Source of the DNA: Actinokineospora baliensis
GTDB lineage: Bacteria; Actinomycetota; Actinomycetes; Mycobacteriales; Pseudonocardiaceae
Assembly (NCBI RefSeq): GCF_016907695.1
Contig: NZ_JAFBCK010000001.1
Coordinates: 4,452,001 to 4,516,000 of the forward strand
Reading direction: 5' to 3'
DNA length: 64,000 nt
Shown here: piece after piece, positions 51,797 to 59,790 of the stretch
Numbering within the stretch: position 1 is the stretch's first letter
How the letters are laid out: every line of letters begins with the position of its first letter
The notes under the pieces: generated by a model
Database searches by the model: none
What the model saw: the letters and a program-made list of their open reading frames with translations, nothing else
Told to the model about the DNA's origin: nothing
Position numbers and translations under genes: made by a program

Positions 51797-52519
51797 TCAG
51801 CCCAGGAGTTGGCCGCCGTCGACGGGCAGGCTGGTGCCGGTGATGTGCGCGGCGGACTCGCCTGCCAGGAACACCACGGCCGCGGCGACCTGGGCGACCG
51901 GGGCCAGTTGCCGCAGCGGGATCCTGGCCAGCCACGCCTCGCGCGCGGGGGAGCCCTCTGGCAGGCCCATCTCCAGCATCGGGGTGAGCACCGGGCCGGG
52001 GGCCACGGCGTTGACCCGGATGCCGTGCTCGGCCAGTTCGATGGCCGACCAGCGGGTGAGCGCGTCCACCGCGGCCTTGCTGCTCTCGTAGCCGCCCATG
52101 CCCGGCGTGGGCTGGCGGCCGCCGATCGAGGACAGGTTCACCACCGCGCCGCGCACGCCCGCGTCGACCATCCGGCGCGCGACGTGCTGGGTCACCAGGA
52201 AGGTGCCGTGCACGTTGGTGGTCAGGATGCGCAGCATGTCCGCGGCGGGCAGGTCGAGCAGCCGACCGTGCACGGTGAGCAGGCCCGCGTTGTTGACCAG
52301 GACGTCCACCCGGCCCACCGCGTCGAGCGCGCGGGAGAGGGAGTCCTCGTCGGTGATGTCCAGGTCGACGGCGCGGGCGCCGAGTTCGGCGGCGGCCTCG
52401 GCGGCGCCGTGGATGTCGGCGACGACCACGTCGTCGCCGAGCGCGGTGAAGGCGGCGGCGATCGCGCGGCCGATGCCACCCGCGCCTCCGGTGATCAGAA
52501 CGGTGCGGGCAGCGGTCAT
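51797..52519 (-). CDS. SDR-family dehydrogenase of the TetR regulon
   Basis: 240 residues. VLITGGAGGIGRAIA, LVNNAGLL, Ser in VVNLSSIGG, and GGYESSKAAV with catalytic Tyr and Lys; closing ITGTSLPVDGGQLLG. NAD(P)-dependent classical SDR. ATG at 52519 follows GGGGG. Its own promoter (-10 TATACT, 52556-52561 minus) is overlapped by operator 2. Probably a further oxidation step in the same pathway as the neighbouring dehydrogenase. Confidence 0.9.
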   Translation of the reverse strand: MTAARTVLITGGAGGIGRAIAAAFTALGDDVVVADIHGAAEAAAELGARAVDLDITDEDSLSRALDAVGRVDVLVNNAGLLTVHGRLLDLPAADMLRILTTNVHGTFLVTQHVARRMVDAGVRGAVVNLSSIGGRQPTPGMGGYESSKAAVDALTRWSAIELAEHGIRVNAVAPGPVLTPMLEMGLPEGSPAREAWLARIPLRQLAPVAQVAAAVVFLAGESAAHITGTSLPVDGGQLLG

Positions 52520-52557
52520 CGTCGATCCCCCGTTGTGGGCACAGGTGAGTGGGTCAG

Positions 52558-52571
52558 TATACGAGCGTAGA
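52558..52571. promoter_or_regulatory. TetR operator 2 over the SDR promoter
   Basis: TATACG-AG-CGTAGA, 11 of 12 arm positions match the consensus. It overlaps the TATACT -10 box of the leftward SDR gene. The surrounding 52520-52887 gap also holds operators 3 and 4 and a CCGAAC/GTTCGG inverted repeat (52599-52604, 52621-52626). Confidence 0.75.
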
Positions 52572-52707
52572 AAAACGATTGGTCCGACCACAAGCCGCCC
52601 GAACGCTACGCAAGGTTGCGGTTCGGTGTCGGAAGCGCTTCGCCGCCGTGACCCTCGGGGCATATGCCCAGTACACGGGATTCTTCGTCCAAAGGTGGGA
52701 TGGATCG

Positions 52708-52721
52708 TCGACGAACGTGGA
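52708..52721. promoter_or_regulatory. TetR operator 3, auxiliary site
   Basis: TCGACG-AA-CGTGGA, a two-mismatch version of the consensus, lying 43 bases upstream of the -10 region of the transporter operon. Weaker than the others. Confidence 0.5.
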
Positions 52722-52756
52722 GAAAACCGCTGGTCACCGGAGCATTGCTTTTTTTG

Positions 52757-52773
52757 CCGACGAACGTAGACTA
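52757..52773. promoter_or_regulatory. TetR operator 4 over the transporter promoter
   Basis: CCGACG-AA-CGTAGA followed by CTA. The right arm is perfect, the left arm has two changes. It contains TAGACT (52767-52772), a -10 box with TTGCTT 16 bases upstream, serving the rightward ABC operon. Confidence 0.65.
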
Positions 52774-52887
52774 TCCCGCACCACGGTGAGCCAGGTCTCA
52801 CTTCTTGATCATCCATGTACGGGCGGAGCGGCCCCGCAGTCGCGGAGCGTGACCCCACCGGCAGTCCAGCACCCGAGAGAAGGCTCG

Positions 52888-54441
52888 ATGACCAGGACAC
52901 GGACAACGGCATTGGTCGCGGTGGCCGTCGCGGCCGCCACCGCGCTCGCCGCATGTACCAGCGCGGGCGGCGGCAACACCCCCGGCGGCTCCACCGCCGG
53001 TGGCGGCGGGGGCGCCGAGATCACCGAACTGAAGGCGGGCGTGTTCCTCGACGTCACGTCGTGGGACCCGGCCAGCGCCGACATCGGCTTCGACGGTCCG
53101 TACCTCTCGGCCGTCTACGACCCGCTGGTCGCGCTGGACAACGAGGCCAAGCCGATCCCGGCGCTGGCGACCAAGTGGGAGTGGTCGGCCGACCGGCTCA
53201 CCCTCAGCATGGACCTGCGCACCGGTGTCACCTTCGACGACGGCCAGAAGTTCGACGCCGCCGCCGCGGTGGAGAACCTCAAGCACCTCAAGGCCGGTGT
53301 GCGCTCGGGCCAGGCCTACCTCAACGTCGCCGACGTGAGCGCCAAGGACGACGACACCGTCGAACTCAAGCTCACCAAGCGCGACGACTCGCTGCTGTAC
53401 TTCATGGGTCTCGGCCGCAGCTGGATGGCCTCGCCCGCGGCGATCAAGGCCGACGCGCTGGCCAAGGGCCCGGTCGGCTCCGGCCCCTACAAGTTCGTGG
53501 CGGACAAGTCCGCGCCGCAGTCGCAGTACGTCTTCACCAAGAAGGACAACCACTGGGACAGCGCGACCTACCCGTTCAAGGACGTGCAGCTGCTGCCGAT
53601 CATGGACCAGGCGGCCAGCTTCAACGCCATGCAGTCCGGTCAGCTCAACCTGCAGTTCGCCAACGCCGCCAACCTGCCCAAGGCCAAGGAGGCGGGCTGG
53701 AACATCGCGTCCAAGCCGTCGTCCTGGGTCGGCGTGCAGTTCGCCGACCGCACCGGCTCGCAGGTCAAGGCGCTCGGTGACGTCAAGGTCCGCCAGGCCA
53801 TCGCCTACGCCTTCGACTCCGCGGGCATCCTGCAGGCCGTGGGCAACGGCGCCGGTACCGCCACCAACCAGCTGTGGCCGGTCGACGGCCAGGTCTACGA
53901 CAAGTCCATGGACGGCAAGTACCAGACCAACATGGACAAGGCCAAGCAGCTGCTGGCCGAGGCGGGCTACGCGGGCGGCTTCTCGGTGAAGATGCCGATG
54001 TCGCCGATCTTCCAGGCCTGGCAGCCCGCCGCCAACCAGACCTTCGGCGACCTGGGCATCAAGGTCGAGTGGGTCGACATGGCGATGCCCGACTACCAGA
54101 AGAACGCCCCGACCTACCCGATGTTCCTCGCCGTGATCGCCATGAGCGGCAACGACATGGCGACGCTGTCGGACCAGGTGACCACCGCCCAGTGGTACAA
54201 CCCGAACCCGTCGGTGGACAAGTTCCCCGAGGTCAAGTCGCTGGTCGACGAGGTGGAGAAGGCCGAGCCGGGCGCGGCGCAGACCGAGCTGCTCAAGAAG
54301 CTGAACACCAAGCTGGTCGACCTGGCCTGGTGGGACGTCTGGTACCAGGCGGACAACATGTACTTCAGCGCCAAGGGCATCAAGGTCCAGCCGGTCACCG
54401 GCATGATGTTCCCCACCCTGCGGTTCATCCAGCGCGGCTGA
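52888..54441 (+). CDS. ABC importer substrate-binding lipoprotein (SBP family 5)
   Basis: 517 residues. The lipobox LAAC near residue 23 indicates a lipid-anchored protein. The family 5 (oligopeptide/dipeptide/nickel) fold is shown by DPLVALDNEAKPIPALATKW, LDLR-like MDLRTGVTFDDGQKFDAAAA, GSGPYKF, and VRQAIAYAFDSAGILQAV. It captures the substrate outside the membrane. Ligands of this family range from peptides to oligosaccharides and opines. The neighbouring esterases make an ester-containing glycoside or depsipeptide as likely as a peptide. Followed by a 12-bp hairpin that may raise its level relative to downstream genes. Confidence 0.9.
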   Translation: MTRTRTTALVAVAVAAATALAACTSAGGGNTPGGSTAGGGGGAEITELKAGVFLDVTSWDPASADIGFDGPYLSAVYDPLVALDNEAKPIPALATKWEWSADRLTLSMDLRTGVTFDDGQKFDAAAAVENLKHLKAGVRSGQAYLNVADVSAKDDDTVELKLTKRDDSLLYFMGLGRSWMASPAAIKADALAKGPVGSGPYKFVADKSAPQSQYVFTKKDNHWDSATYPFKDVQLLPIMDQAASFNAMQSGQLNLQFANAANLPKAKEAGWNIASKPSSWVGVQFADRTGSQVKALGDVKVRQAIAYAFDSAGILQAVGNGAGTATNQLWPVDGQVYDKSMDGKYQTNMDKAKQLLAEAGYAGGFSVKMPMSPIFQAWQPAANQTFGDLGIKVEWVDMAMPDYQKNAPTYPMFLAVIAMSGNDMATLSDQVTTAQWYNPNPSVDKFPEVKSLVDEVEKAEPGAAQTELLKKLNTKLVDLAWWDVWYQADNMYFSAKGIKVQPVTGMMFPTLRFIQRG

Positions 54442-54456
54442 GGCCACCAGTTGCTC

Positions 54457-54486
54457 CGGCGGGCCCGCTCGAGGGCGGGCCCGCCG
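54457..54486 (+). promoter_or_regulatory. Intercistronic hairpin after the binding-protein gene
   Basis: Perfect 12-bp stem CGGCGGGCCCGC / GCGGGCCCGCCG with a six-base loop and no T-run, between the binding-protein and permease genes. Its place suggests a partial terminator or 3' stabiliser giving excess binding protein. Confidence 0.6.
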
Positions 54487-54502
54487 GTGAGGAGCCGAGA
54501 CT

Positions 54503-55444
54503 ATGTTTTCCTTCATCGCCAAGCGTCTGCTGTCGGGCATCCTGCTGCTGGCGGTCGTCACGACCGGCACGTTCTTCATCGCGCACGCGGCCATCGGGGA
54601 CCCGACCCCCGGTCTGCTCGGCAACAGCGCCACCCCCGCCCAGCAGGCGGCGCTGCGCGCCAAGATCGGCATCGACCGGCCGCTGCTCACCCAGTTCTGG
54701 GACTGGCTCACCCACGCCGTCACCGGTGACTTCGGGACCTCGTGGCGCACCTTCACCCCCGTCAACGACGACCTGGCGCTGCGGCTGCCGGTGACGCTGT
54801 CGGTGGTCGTCTTCGCCACCGTGCTCTCGGCGGTCTTCGGGGTCATCATCGGCATCGCCTGCGGTCTGCGGCCCGGCAGCGTGTTCGACCGGCTCCTCAA
54901 GTTCGTCTCGGTCGTGCTGTTCGCGCTTCCCGGCTACTGGCTGGGCATCGTGCTGGTGCAGGTCTTCGCCCTGGGCCTGGGCTGGTTCGACGCGACCGGC
55001 TACGTGTCGCCCAACATCTCGGTCAGCGGTTGGCTGCGGTCCATCACGCTGCCCTCGGTGGCGCTGGCGCTCGGCGCGATCGTGATGATCGCCGAGCAGT
55101 TGCGCAACAGCTTCCTCGAGGTCAACAACCAGGACTTCGTGCGGACCCTGCGCGCGCGGGGGCTGTCCAAGCGCCGGGTCGTGCGGCACGTGCTGCGCAA
55201 CTCCGCGCCCGCGGCGCTGACCGTGCTGGCGATGATGTTCGTCGGCCTGCTCGGCGGCGCCATCATCGTGGAGTTGGTCTTCAACCTGCAGGGCATCGGG
55301 TTGCTCACCCAGCAGTCCTCGCAGAACGGCAACATCCCGGTGCTGCTCGGGCTCACGGTGATGACCGTGGTGTTCGTCGTCGTCATCAACCTCCTGCTCG
55401 ACCTCGTGCTCGGGTGGGTCAACCCGAAGGTGCGCGACCGATGA
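54503..55444 (+). CDS. ABC importer permease (DppB/OppB type)
   Basis: 313 residues with six helices. The N-terminal MFSFIAKRLLSGILLLAVVT and the FGTSWRT segment lead to the EAA loop DFVRTLRARGLSKRRVVRHV, which contacts the ATPases. LLGGAIIVELVFNLQGIGLL is a family hallmark. Forms the channel with the permease half of the next protein. Its stop overlaps the next ATG (ATGA 55441-55444). Confidence 0.93.
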   Translation: MFSFIAKRLLSGILLLAVVTTGTFFIAHAAIGDPTPGLLGNSATPAQQAALRAKIGIDRPLLTQFWDWLTHAVTGDFGTSWRTFTPVNDDLALRLPVTLSVVVFATVLSAVFGVIIGIACGLRPGSVFDRLLKFVSVVLFALPGYWLGIVLVQVFALGLGWFDATGYVSPNISVSGWLRSITLPSVALALGAIVMIAEQLRNSFLEVNNQDFVRTLRARGLSKRRVVRHVLRNSAPAALTVLAMMFVGLLGGAIIVELVFNLQGIGLLTQQSSQNGNIPVLLGLTVMTVVFVVVINLLLDLVLGWVNPKVRDR

Positions 55445-57258
55445 CCGCTGCCCCGTTCCCCGCCAACCTGGCGCCCGTCAAGCGGGTCTCGCTGTGGCGG
55501 CGCTTCCTGCGCCGCCCGGCCGGTGTCGTCGCCCTCGTGGTGATGATCCTCATCGTGCTCGTCGCGGTCCTCGCGCCGTGGCTGGCGCCCTACGACCCGA
55601 ACCTGGTCAAGCTCCGGATCACCCACGCCCCGCCCGGCGGCGACCACCTCCTCGGCGGTGACTCCGGCGGCCGCGACATCCTCAGCAGGTTGATCTACGG
55701 TGCGCGCACGACCCTGTTCGGCGCCGCCATCACCTGCGTCTCCGCGGTGCTGATCGGTGTCCCCGCGGGCGTGTGCGCCGGGTACTTCGGCGGCGCGGTC
55801 GACCGGGTCCTCACCTGGATCAGCGACGCGGTGCAGTCGATCCCCGTGCTGCTCATGCTGATGATCGTGGCGGCGGGCACCGGCCAGTCGTTCCCGGTGC
55901 TGATGGTGGTCCTGGGCCTGTTCATGGCGCCCGGCTACTACCGGATCACCCGCGGTCGCGCGCTGGCGGTGCGCAAGGAGCCCTACATCGACGCGGCCCG
56001 CGTCTCCGGCGTGACCAACCCCCGCATCCTGCGCACCCACATGGCACGCGCGGTGTACCCGCCCATCGTGGTGCAGTCGGCGCTGACGGCGGGCCTGGCC
56101 ATCGGCCTGCAGGCAGGCCTGCAGTTCCTCGGCATCGGCTCGGCGCAGACCCCGTCGTGGGGCCAGATGATCTCCAACGGCATGCTCGTGATCAACACCC
56201 ACGGGCTGATCCTGCTGTGGCCCTCCGTCGCGCTCGGTCTGACCATCGCGTCGCTGGCGTTCATCGGCACCACGTTGGCCGACCTGATCAGCATCCGGGT
56301 CGAGCAGCCCACCAGGCGGATGCGCCTGCGGACCCGCCAGCAGCTGGTCAAGGCCCCCGCGGTCGCCGACCTGCCGCAGCGCGCGGTCAGCGGGACGCAC
56401 GTCCACGAGGTCGCCGACTGCGCGCTGCGCATCGACAACCTGCGGGTCGGCTACCCCGCGCCCGACGGCGGGGTCAAGGAGGTCGTCCGGGGGGTGTCCC
56501 TCGACGCGGGCCCCGGCGAGGTGCTCGGCATCGTCGGCGAGTCCGGCTCCGGCAAGACCCAGACCATGTTCGCGGTGCTCGACCTGCTGCCCATCGGCGG
56601 TACCGCGGTCGCCGACGGGATCCACCTCAACGGCAAGGAGATCGGCAAGCTCCCCGCGCTCGAGCGCGCGGCGCTGCTGGGCCGCTCCATCGGCTACGTG
56701 CCGCAGGAGCCGATGACCAACCTCGACCCCAGCTACACCATCGAGCGCCAGCTCGTGGAGCCGCTGCGGCAGGTCCAGGGCCTGTCCAAGGCCGAGGCGC
56801 GCAAGCGGGCCAGGGAGGTGCTGGTCCGGGTCGGCATCACCGACGTCGACCGGGTGCTGCGCTCCTACCCGCACCAGATCTCCGGCGGCATGGCCCAGCG
56901 CGTGCTCATCGCGGGCGCGGTCTCGGGTCGGCCCTCGCTGCTGGTCGCCGACGAGCCGACCACCGCGCTCGACGTCACCGTGCAGGCCGAGGTGCTCGAA
57001 CTGCTGCGCGAGCTGCAGCAGGAGTACGGCATGGCGCTGGTCATCGTGACGCACAACTTCGGCGTGGTCGCCGACATCTGCGACCGGGTCGTGGTCATGA
57101 AGGACGGCCGGATCGTGGAGACCGGGACGGTCGAGCAGATCTTCCGCAGCCCCGCCGACCCCTACACCGCCGAGCTCATCGACGCCTCGCTCGACGACGC
57201 CGACGGCAGGCTCCAGCTGGACGAGGCCCACGTGGGCGGAGAGGACGGTGCCCGATGA
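55441..57258 (+). CDS. Fused ABC importer permease-ATPase (DppC-DppD)
   Basis: 605 residues. Residues 1-310 are a DppC-type permease (RFLRRPAGVVALVVMILI, LLGGDSGGRDILSRLIYGA, EAA loop EPYIDAARVSGVTNPRILRT). Residues 330-600 are an ATPase: Walker A GESGSGKT, Q-loop YVPQEPMTNLDP, signature ISGGMAQRV, Walker B LLVADEPTTALD. The two are usually separate genes; the fusion fixes one ATPase to the membrane. The linker is residues about 295-325. ATGA overlaps at both ends tie it to its neighbours. Confidence 0.93.
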   Translation: MTAAPFPANLAPVKRVSLWRRFLRRPAGVVALVVMILIVLVAVLAPWLAPYDPNLVKLRITHAPPGGDHLLGGDSGGRDILSRLIYGARTTLFGAAITCVSAVLIGVPAGVCAGYFGGAVDRVLTWISDAVQSIPVLLMLMIVAAGTGQSFPVLMVVLGLFMAPGYYRITRGRALAVRKEPYIDAARVSGVTNPRILRTHMARAVYPPIVVQSALTAGLAIGLQAGLQFLGIGSAQTPSWGQMISNGMLVINTHGLILLWPSVALGLTIASLAFIGTTLADLISIRVEQPTRRMRLRTRQQLVKAPAVADLPQRAVSGTHVHEVADCALRIDNLRVGYPAPDGGVKEVVRGVSLDAGPGEVLGIVGESGSGKTQTMFAVLDLLPIGGTAVADGIHLNGKEIGKLPALERAALLGRSIGYVPQEPMTNLDPSYTIERQLVEPLRQVQGLSKAEARKRAREVLVRVGITDVDRVLRSYPHQISGGMAQRVLIAGAVSGRPSLLVADEPTTALDVTVQAEVLELLRELQQEYGMALVIVTHNFGVVADICDRVVVMKDGRIVETGTVEQIFRSPADPYTAELIDASLDDADGRLQLDEAHVGGEDGAR

Positions 57259-58070
57259 GCCCGCTGCTGACCGTCGAGGACCTCGTCGTCGACTACCGGC
57301 TGGCCCGCAACGTGCGGTTCCGCGCGCTCAAGGGCGTGTCGATCACCGTCGACCAGGGCGAGTGCGTCGGCCTGGTGGGGGAGAGCGGGTCGGGCAAGTC
57401 GACCCTGGGCCGGGCGCTGCTGGGCCTGGCGCCGGTCGAGTCCGGCCGGATCACCTTCGACGGCCAGGACATCACCCACGCCAAGGGCGCCGCCAGGCGC
57501 AAGCTGGCCAACGACATCCAGGTCGTGTTCCAGGACCCCTACGGCTCCCTGGACCCGACCATGACCGTCGGTGAGATCCTGGCCCAGCCGCTGCTGGTGG
57601 CCAAGACCGCGCGGCCGGGCGCCGTGATCGAGGAGATGCTCGACCGGGTGCGGCTGCCAGCCGACTCGGTGCACCGCTACCCCAGCGAGTTCTCCGGCGG
57701 GCAGCGGCAGCGCATCGCCATCGCCCGCGCCCTGGTGCGCAGGCCCCGGCTGATCGTGTGCGACGAGCCGGTCAGCGCGCTCGACCTCACCACCCAGGCG
57801 ACGATCCTGGACCTGTTCATCGAGCTGCAGCGCGAGACGGGCGTGGCCTACCTGTTCGTCTCGCACGACCTGGGCGTGGTGCGGCGGGTCTGCCACCGCA
57901 CCTCGGTGATGTACCGGGGCGAGATCGTCGAGTCCGGACCAACCCGAGCGGTCACCGAGGAGCCGACCGACCCGTACACCAAGCGGCTGCTGCTGGCCGC
58001 TCCCGTCGCCGACCCGGAGCGCCAGGCCCAGCGCCGCGCCGCCTGGCTCGGCCTTCGCGACTCGGCTTGA
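57255..58070 (+). CDS. ABC importer ATPase (DppF type)
   Basis: 271 residues. Walker A LVGESGSGKST, Q-loop VVFQDPYGSLDP, signature EFSGGQRQRI, Walker B LIVCDEPVSALD, H-loop FVSHDLG, and the oligopeptide-type C-terminus DPYTKRLLLAAP. Pairs with the ATPase half of the fusion protein to power the importer. Next gene (TetR) begins 25 bases later in the same direction. Confidence 0.93.
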   Translation: MSPLLTVEDLVVDYRLARNVRFRALKGVSITVDQGECVGLVGESGSGKSTLGRALLGLAPVESGRITFDGQDITHAKGAARRKLANDIQVVFQDPYGSLDPTMTVGEILAQPLLVAKTARPGAVIEEMLDRVRLPADSVHRYPSEFSGGQRQRIAIARALVRRPRLIVCDEPVSALDLTTQATILDLFIELQRETGVAYLFVSHDLGVVRRVCHRTSVMYRGEIVESGPTRAVTEEPTDPYTKRLLLAAPVADPERQAQRRAAWLGLRDSA

Positions 58071-58095
58071 CCGAGCCAGCATTGGAGTCACGGCC

Positions 58096-58698
58096 ATGCC
58101 GAAGGTCATCGACCATGATCAGCGGCGCCGGGAGATCGTCGAGGTGTCCAAGCGGCTGATCGCCGAGGGCGGCTTCGAGGCGGCGACCATGCGCAGCATC
58201 GTCACCGCCGCCGGTTTCGCCAACGGTGCGCTCAAGCACTACTTCGCCAGCAAGGACGGCATCATCGCGGCCACCTTCGACAGCGTGCTCGACGAGACCG
58301 CGCAGCGCGCGGCCGAACTGGACCCCGGTCTGGGCCCGGTCGCCGCGCTGCGCGGGTTCGTCGAGGCCGCGATGCCGCTCGACGCCGAGCGGATCAGCTC
58401 CGCGAGGGTGCTGCTGGTGCTGTGGGGGCACTCGGTCGCCAACCCCGACCTGGCCGCGCAGTACCGCGAGCTGCTGACGAACTGGCGCGCGGAGCTGGTG
58501 GCCAGGATCGGGGCGGTGTGGGACCACAGCCGTGACGTGGTGGCCGCCGGGGTGGTCGCCGACGAGATCATCTCGGTGACCATCGGCGCCAACGTGGCCA
58601 GCCTGATGCACCCGGTCGGCGCGCTGGTGGCCCGCTACACCGACTACATCGACGCGCTGGTGGCGCGGGTGGCGGGCCCGGTGGGCCCGGTGGGCTGA
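58096..58698 (+). CDS. TetR-family repressor of the esterase/transporter regulon
   Basis: 200 residues. Helix-turn-helix in SKRLIAEGGFEAATMRSIV and GFANGALKHYFASKDG; the rest is an all-helical ligand domain of the BetI-like kind. Last gene of the ABC operon. The palindrome TCTACG-N2-CGTAGA occurs immediately downstream and at the promoters of the divergent clusters, so this protein is the best candidate to bind it, giving feedback by repressing its own operon. The inducer is likely the imported compound or its hydrolysis product. Confidence 0.88.
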   Translation: MPKVIDHDQRRREIVEVSKRLIAEGGFEAATMRSIVTAAGFANGALKHYFASKDGIIAATFDSVLDETAQRAAELDPGLGPVAALRGFVEAAMPLDAERISSARVLLVLWGHSVANPDLAAQYRELLTNWRAELVARIGAVWDHSRDVVAAGVVADEIISVTIGANVASLMHPVGALVARYTDYIDALVARVAGPVGPVG

Positions 58699-58724
58699 AA
58701 CCCTGGACCAGAGCCGAGTTATTG

Positions 58725-58738
58725 TCTACGCTCGTAGA
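58725..58738. promoter_or_regulatory. TetR operator 5, touching the start codon of the hydrolase gene
   Basis: Perfect TCTACG-CT-CGTAGA, ending one base before the ATG at 58739. TACGCT within it lies six bases before that ATG, the spacing expected of a -10 box for a leaderless mRNA. Confidence 0.8.
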
Positions 58739-59464
58739 ATGACCAGGGTTTCCGCGCTGCCGACCACCGTCACCCCGCCCGCCGCGGCGGTGACCGGCCC
58801 GCCCGTCGTGCTCATCCACGGCTTCACCACCAGCGGGGCGGTCGACTTCCCGGCCGAGCGCTGGGCTGCCCCGCTGGCCGCGGCCGGACGCGAGACGATC
58901 GTCGTGCACCTGCCCGGCCACGCGGGCGGCCCCGCCGTCGCCTCCGCCGACGAGGTGGGCACCACCCGGCTGCTGCAGCGCATCGCCGAGGCCATCACCG
59001 CCCCCGAGGTCGACGTCATCGGCTACTCCCTCGGCGCCCGCATCGCCTGGGACCTCGCGAGCGTCCTCCCGGTCCGCAAGCTCGTCCTCGGCGGCCTCAG
59101 CCCCATGGAACCCTTCGCCGCCGTCGACCTCGCCGCGGCCCGTGCCGCGGCCGCGGGCGGCCCCCAGCCCACCGACATGCTGACCGGCATGATCATCGGC
59201 ATGGCCACCGCCCCCGGCCAGGACGCCAACTCCCTGCTCAACCTGGTCGAAGGCCTCGCCAGCGAACCCTTCAACCCTGCCGCGGGCGCCCCCCAGGTCC
59301 CCACCCTCTTCCTCGCGGGCGACACCGACCCCATGTCCCAGGGCGTCGACCACCTCGTGTCCCTCGTCCCCAACGCCACCCTCCAGCGAGTCCCCGGCGA
59401 CCACGTCTCAGCCCTCGCCGGAGAGGACCTCCGCGCCGCAGCCTTCACCTTCCTGGGGGTCTGA
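58739..59464 (+). CDS. Alpha/beta hydrolase under TetR control, probably leaderless
   Basis: 241 residues. PPVVLIHGFTTSG oxyanion, VVHLPGHAGG, nucleophile VIGYSLGARIAWDL, acid in LAGDTDPMSQ and His in VPGDHVSAL: a complete triad of the menH/epoxide-hydrolase-like fold. No ribosome site is present because the operator runs up to the ATG, so translation from a leaderless transcript is likely. Third hydrolase of the regulon; together with the esterases it suggests stepwise ester or lactone opening. A perfect 19-bp hairpin terminates it. Confidence 0.88.
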   Translation: MTRVSALPTTVTPPAAAVTGPPVVLIHGFTTSGAVDFPAERWAAPLAAAGRETIVVHLPGHAGGPAVASADEVGTTRLLQRIAEAITAPEVDVIGYSLGARIAWDLASVLPVRKLVLGGLSPMEPFAAVDLAAARAAAAGGPQPTDMLTGMIIGMATAPGQDANSLLNLVEGLASEPFNPAAGAPQVPTLFLAGDTDPMSQGVDHLVSLVPNATLQRVPGDHVSALAGEDLRAAAFTFLGV

Positions 59465-59465
59465 C

Positions 59466-59509
59466 CATCGCGGGTTGATGGGCGAGCCGCCGCCCATCAA
59501 CCCGCGATG
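59466..59509 (+). terminator. Terminator of the leaderless hydrolase gene
   Basis: Perfect 19-bp stem (CATCGCGGGTTGATGGGCG and its complement) with a six-base loop, directly after the stop codon. No T-run. Confidence 0.85.
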
Positions 59510-59567
59510 ACCGGACCGGGTCACGCCCACGTGGCCCGCCACACCGCAACGAGCGCGGCGTGAACCG

Positions 59568-59596
59568 TTGACCCCGGCCGGGAATCGCGCCATAGT
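59568..59596 (+). promoter_or_regulatory. Candidate promoter of the subtilase gene
   Basis: TTGACC, 17-base spacer, CATAGT. If used, the mRNA leader is about 190 bases long. Besides this and the terminator, the 59465-59790 gap shows nothing else. Confidence 0.45.
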
Positions 59597-59790
59597 GCGA
59601 TGCGATGATCGCGCTCCGATATGGACCGCGCGCCACACGACCACGCCCTCCTTCGTGGACCCCACAGCCGATTTCGCTGTGCTGAAAGACTGTTCCTCTT
59701 CCGTCACCCGTGTCGCCGACGCGGGATCCGCGCCACTGTCACCTTCCTGCACCCGCCCCAGGGCGGGGACCCTGCGTGAAGGAGTGACCA

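Noticed and set aside
52798..54900. 700-codon minus-strand frame opposite the binding-protein gene
   Set aside because: Antisense to a well-supported ABC operon; no recognisable domain.
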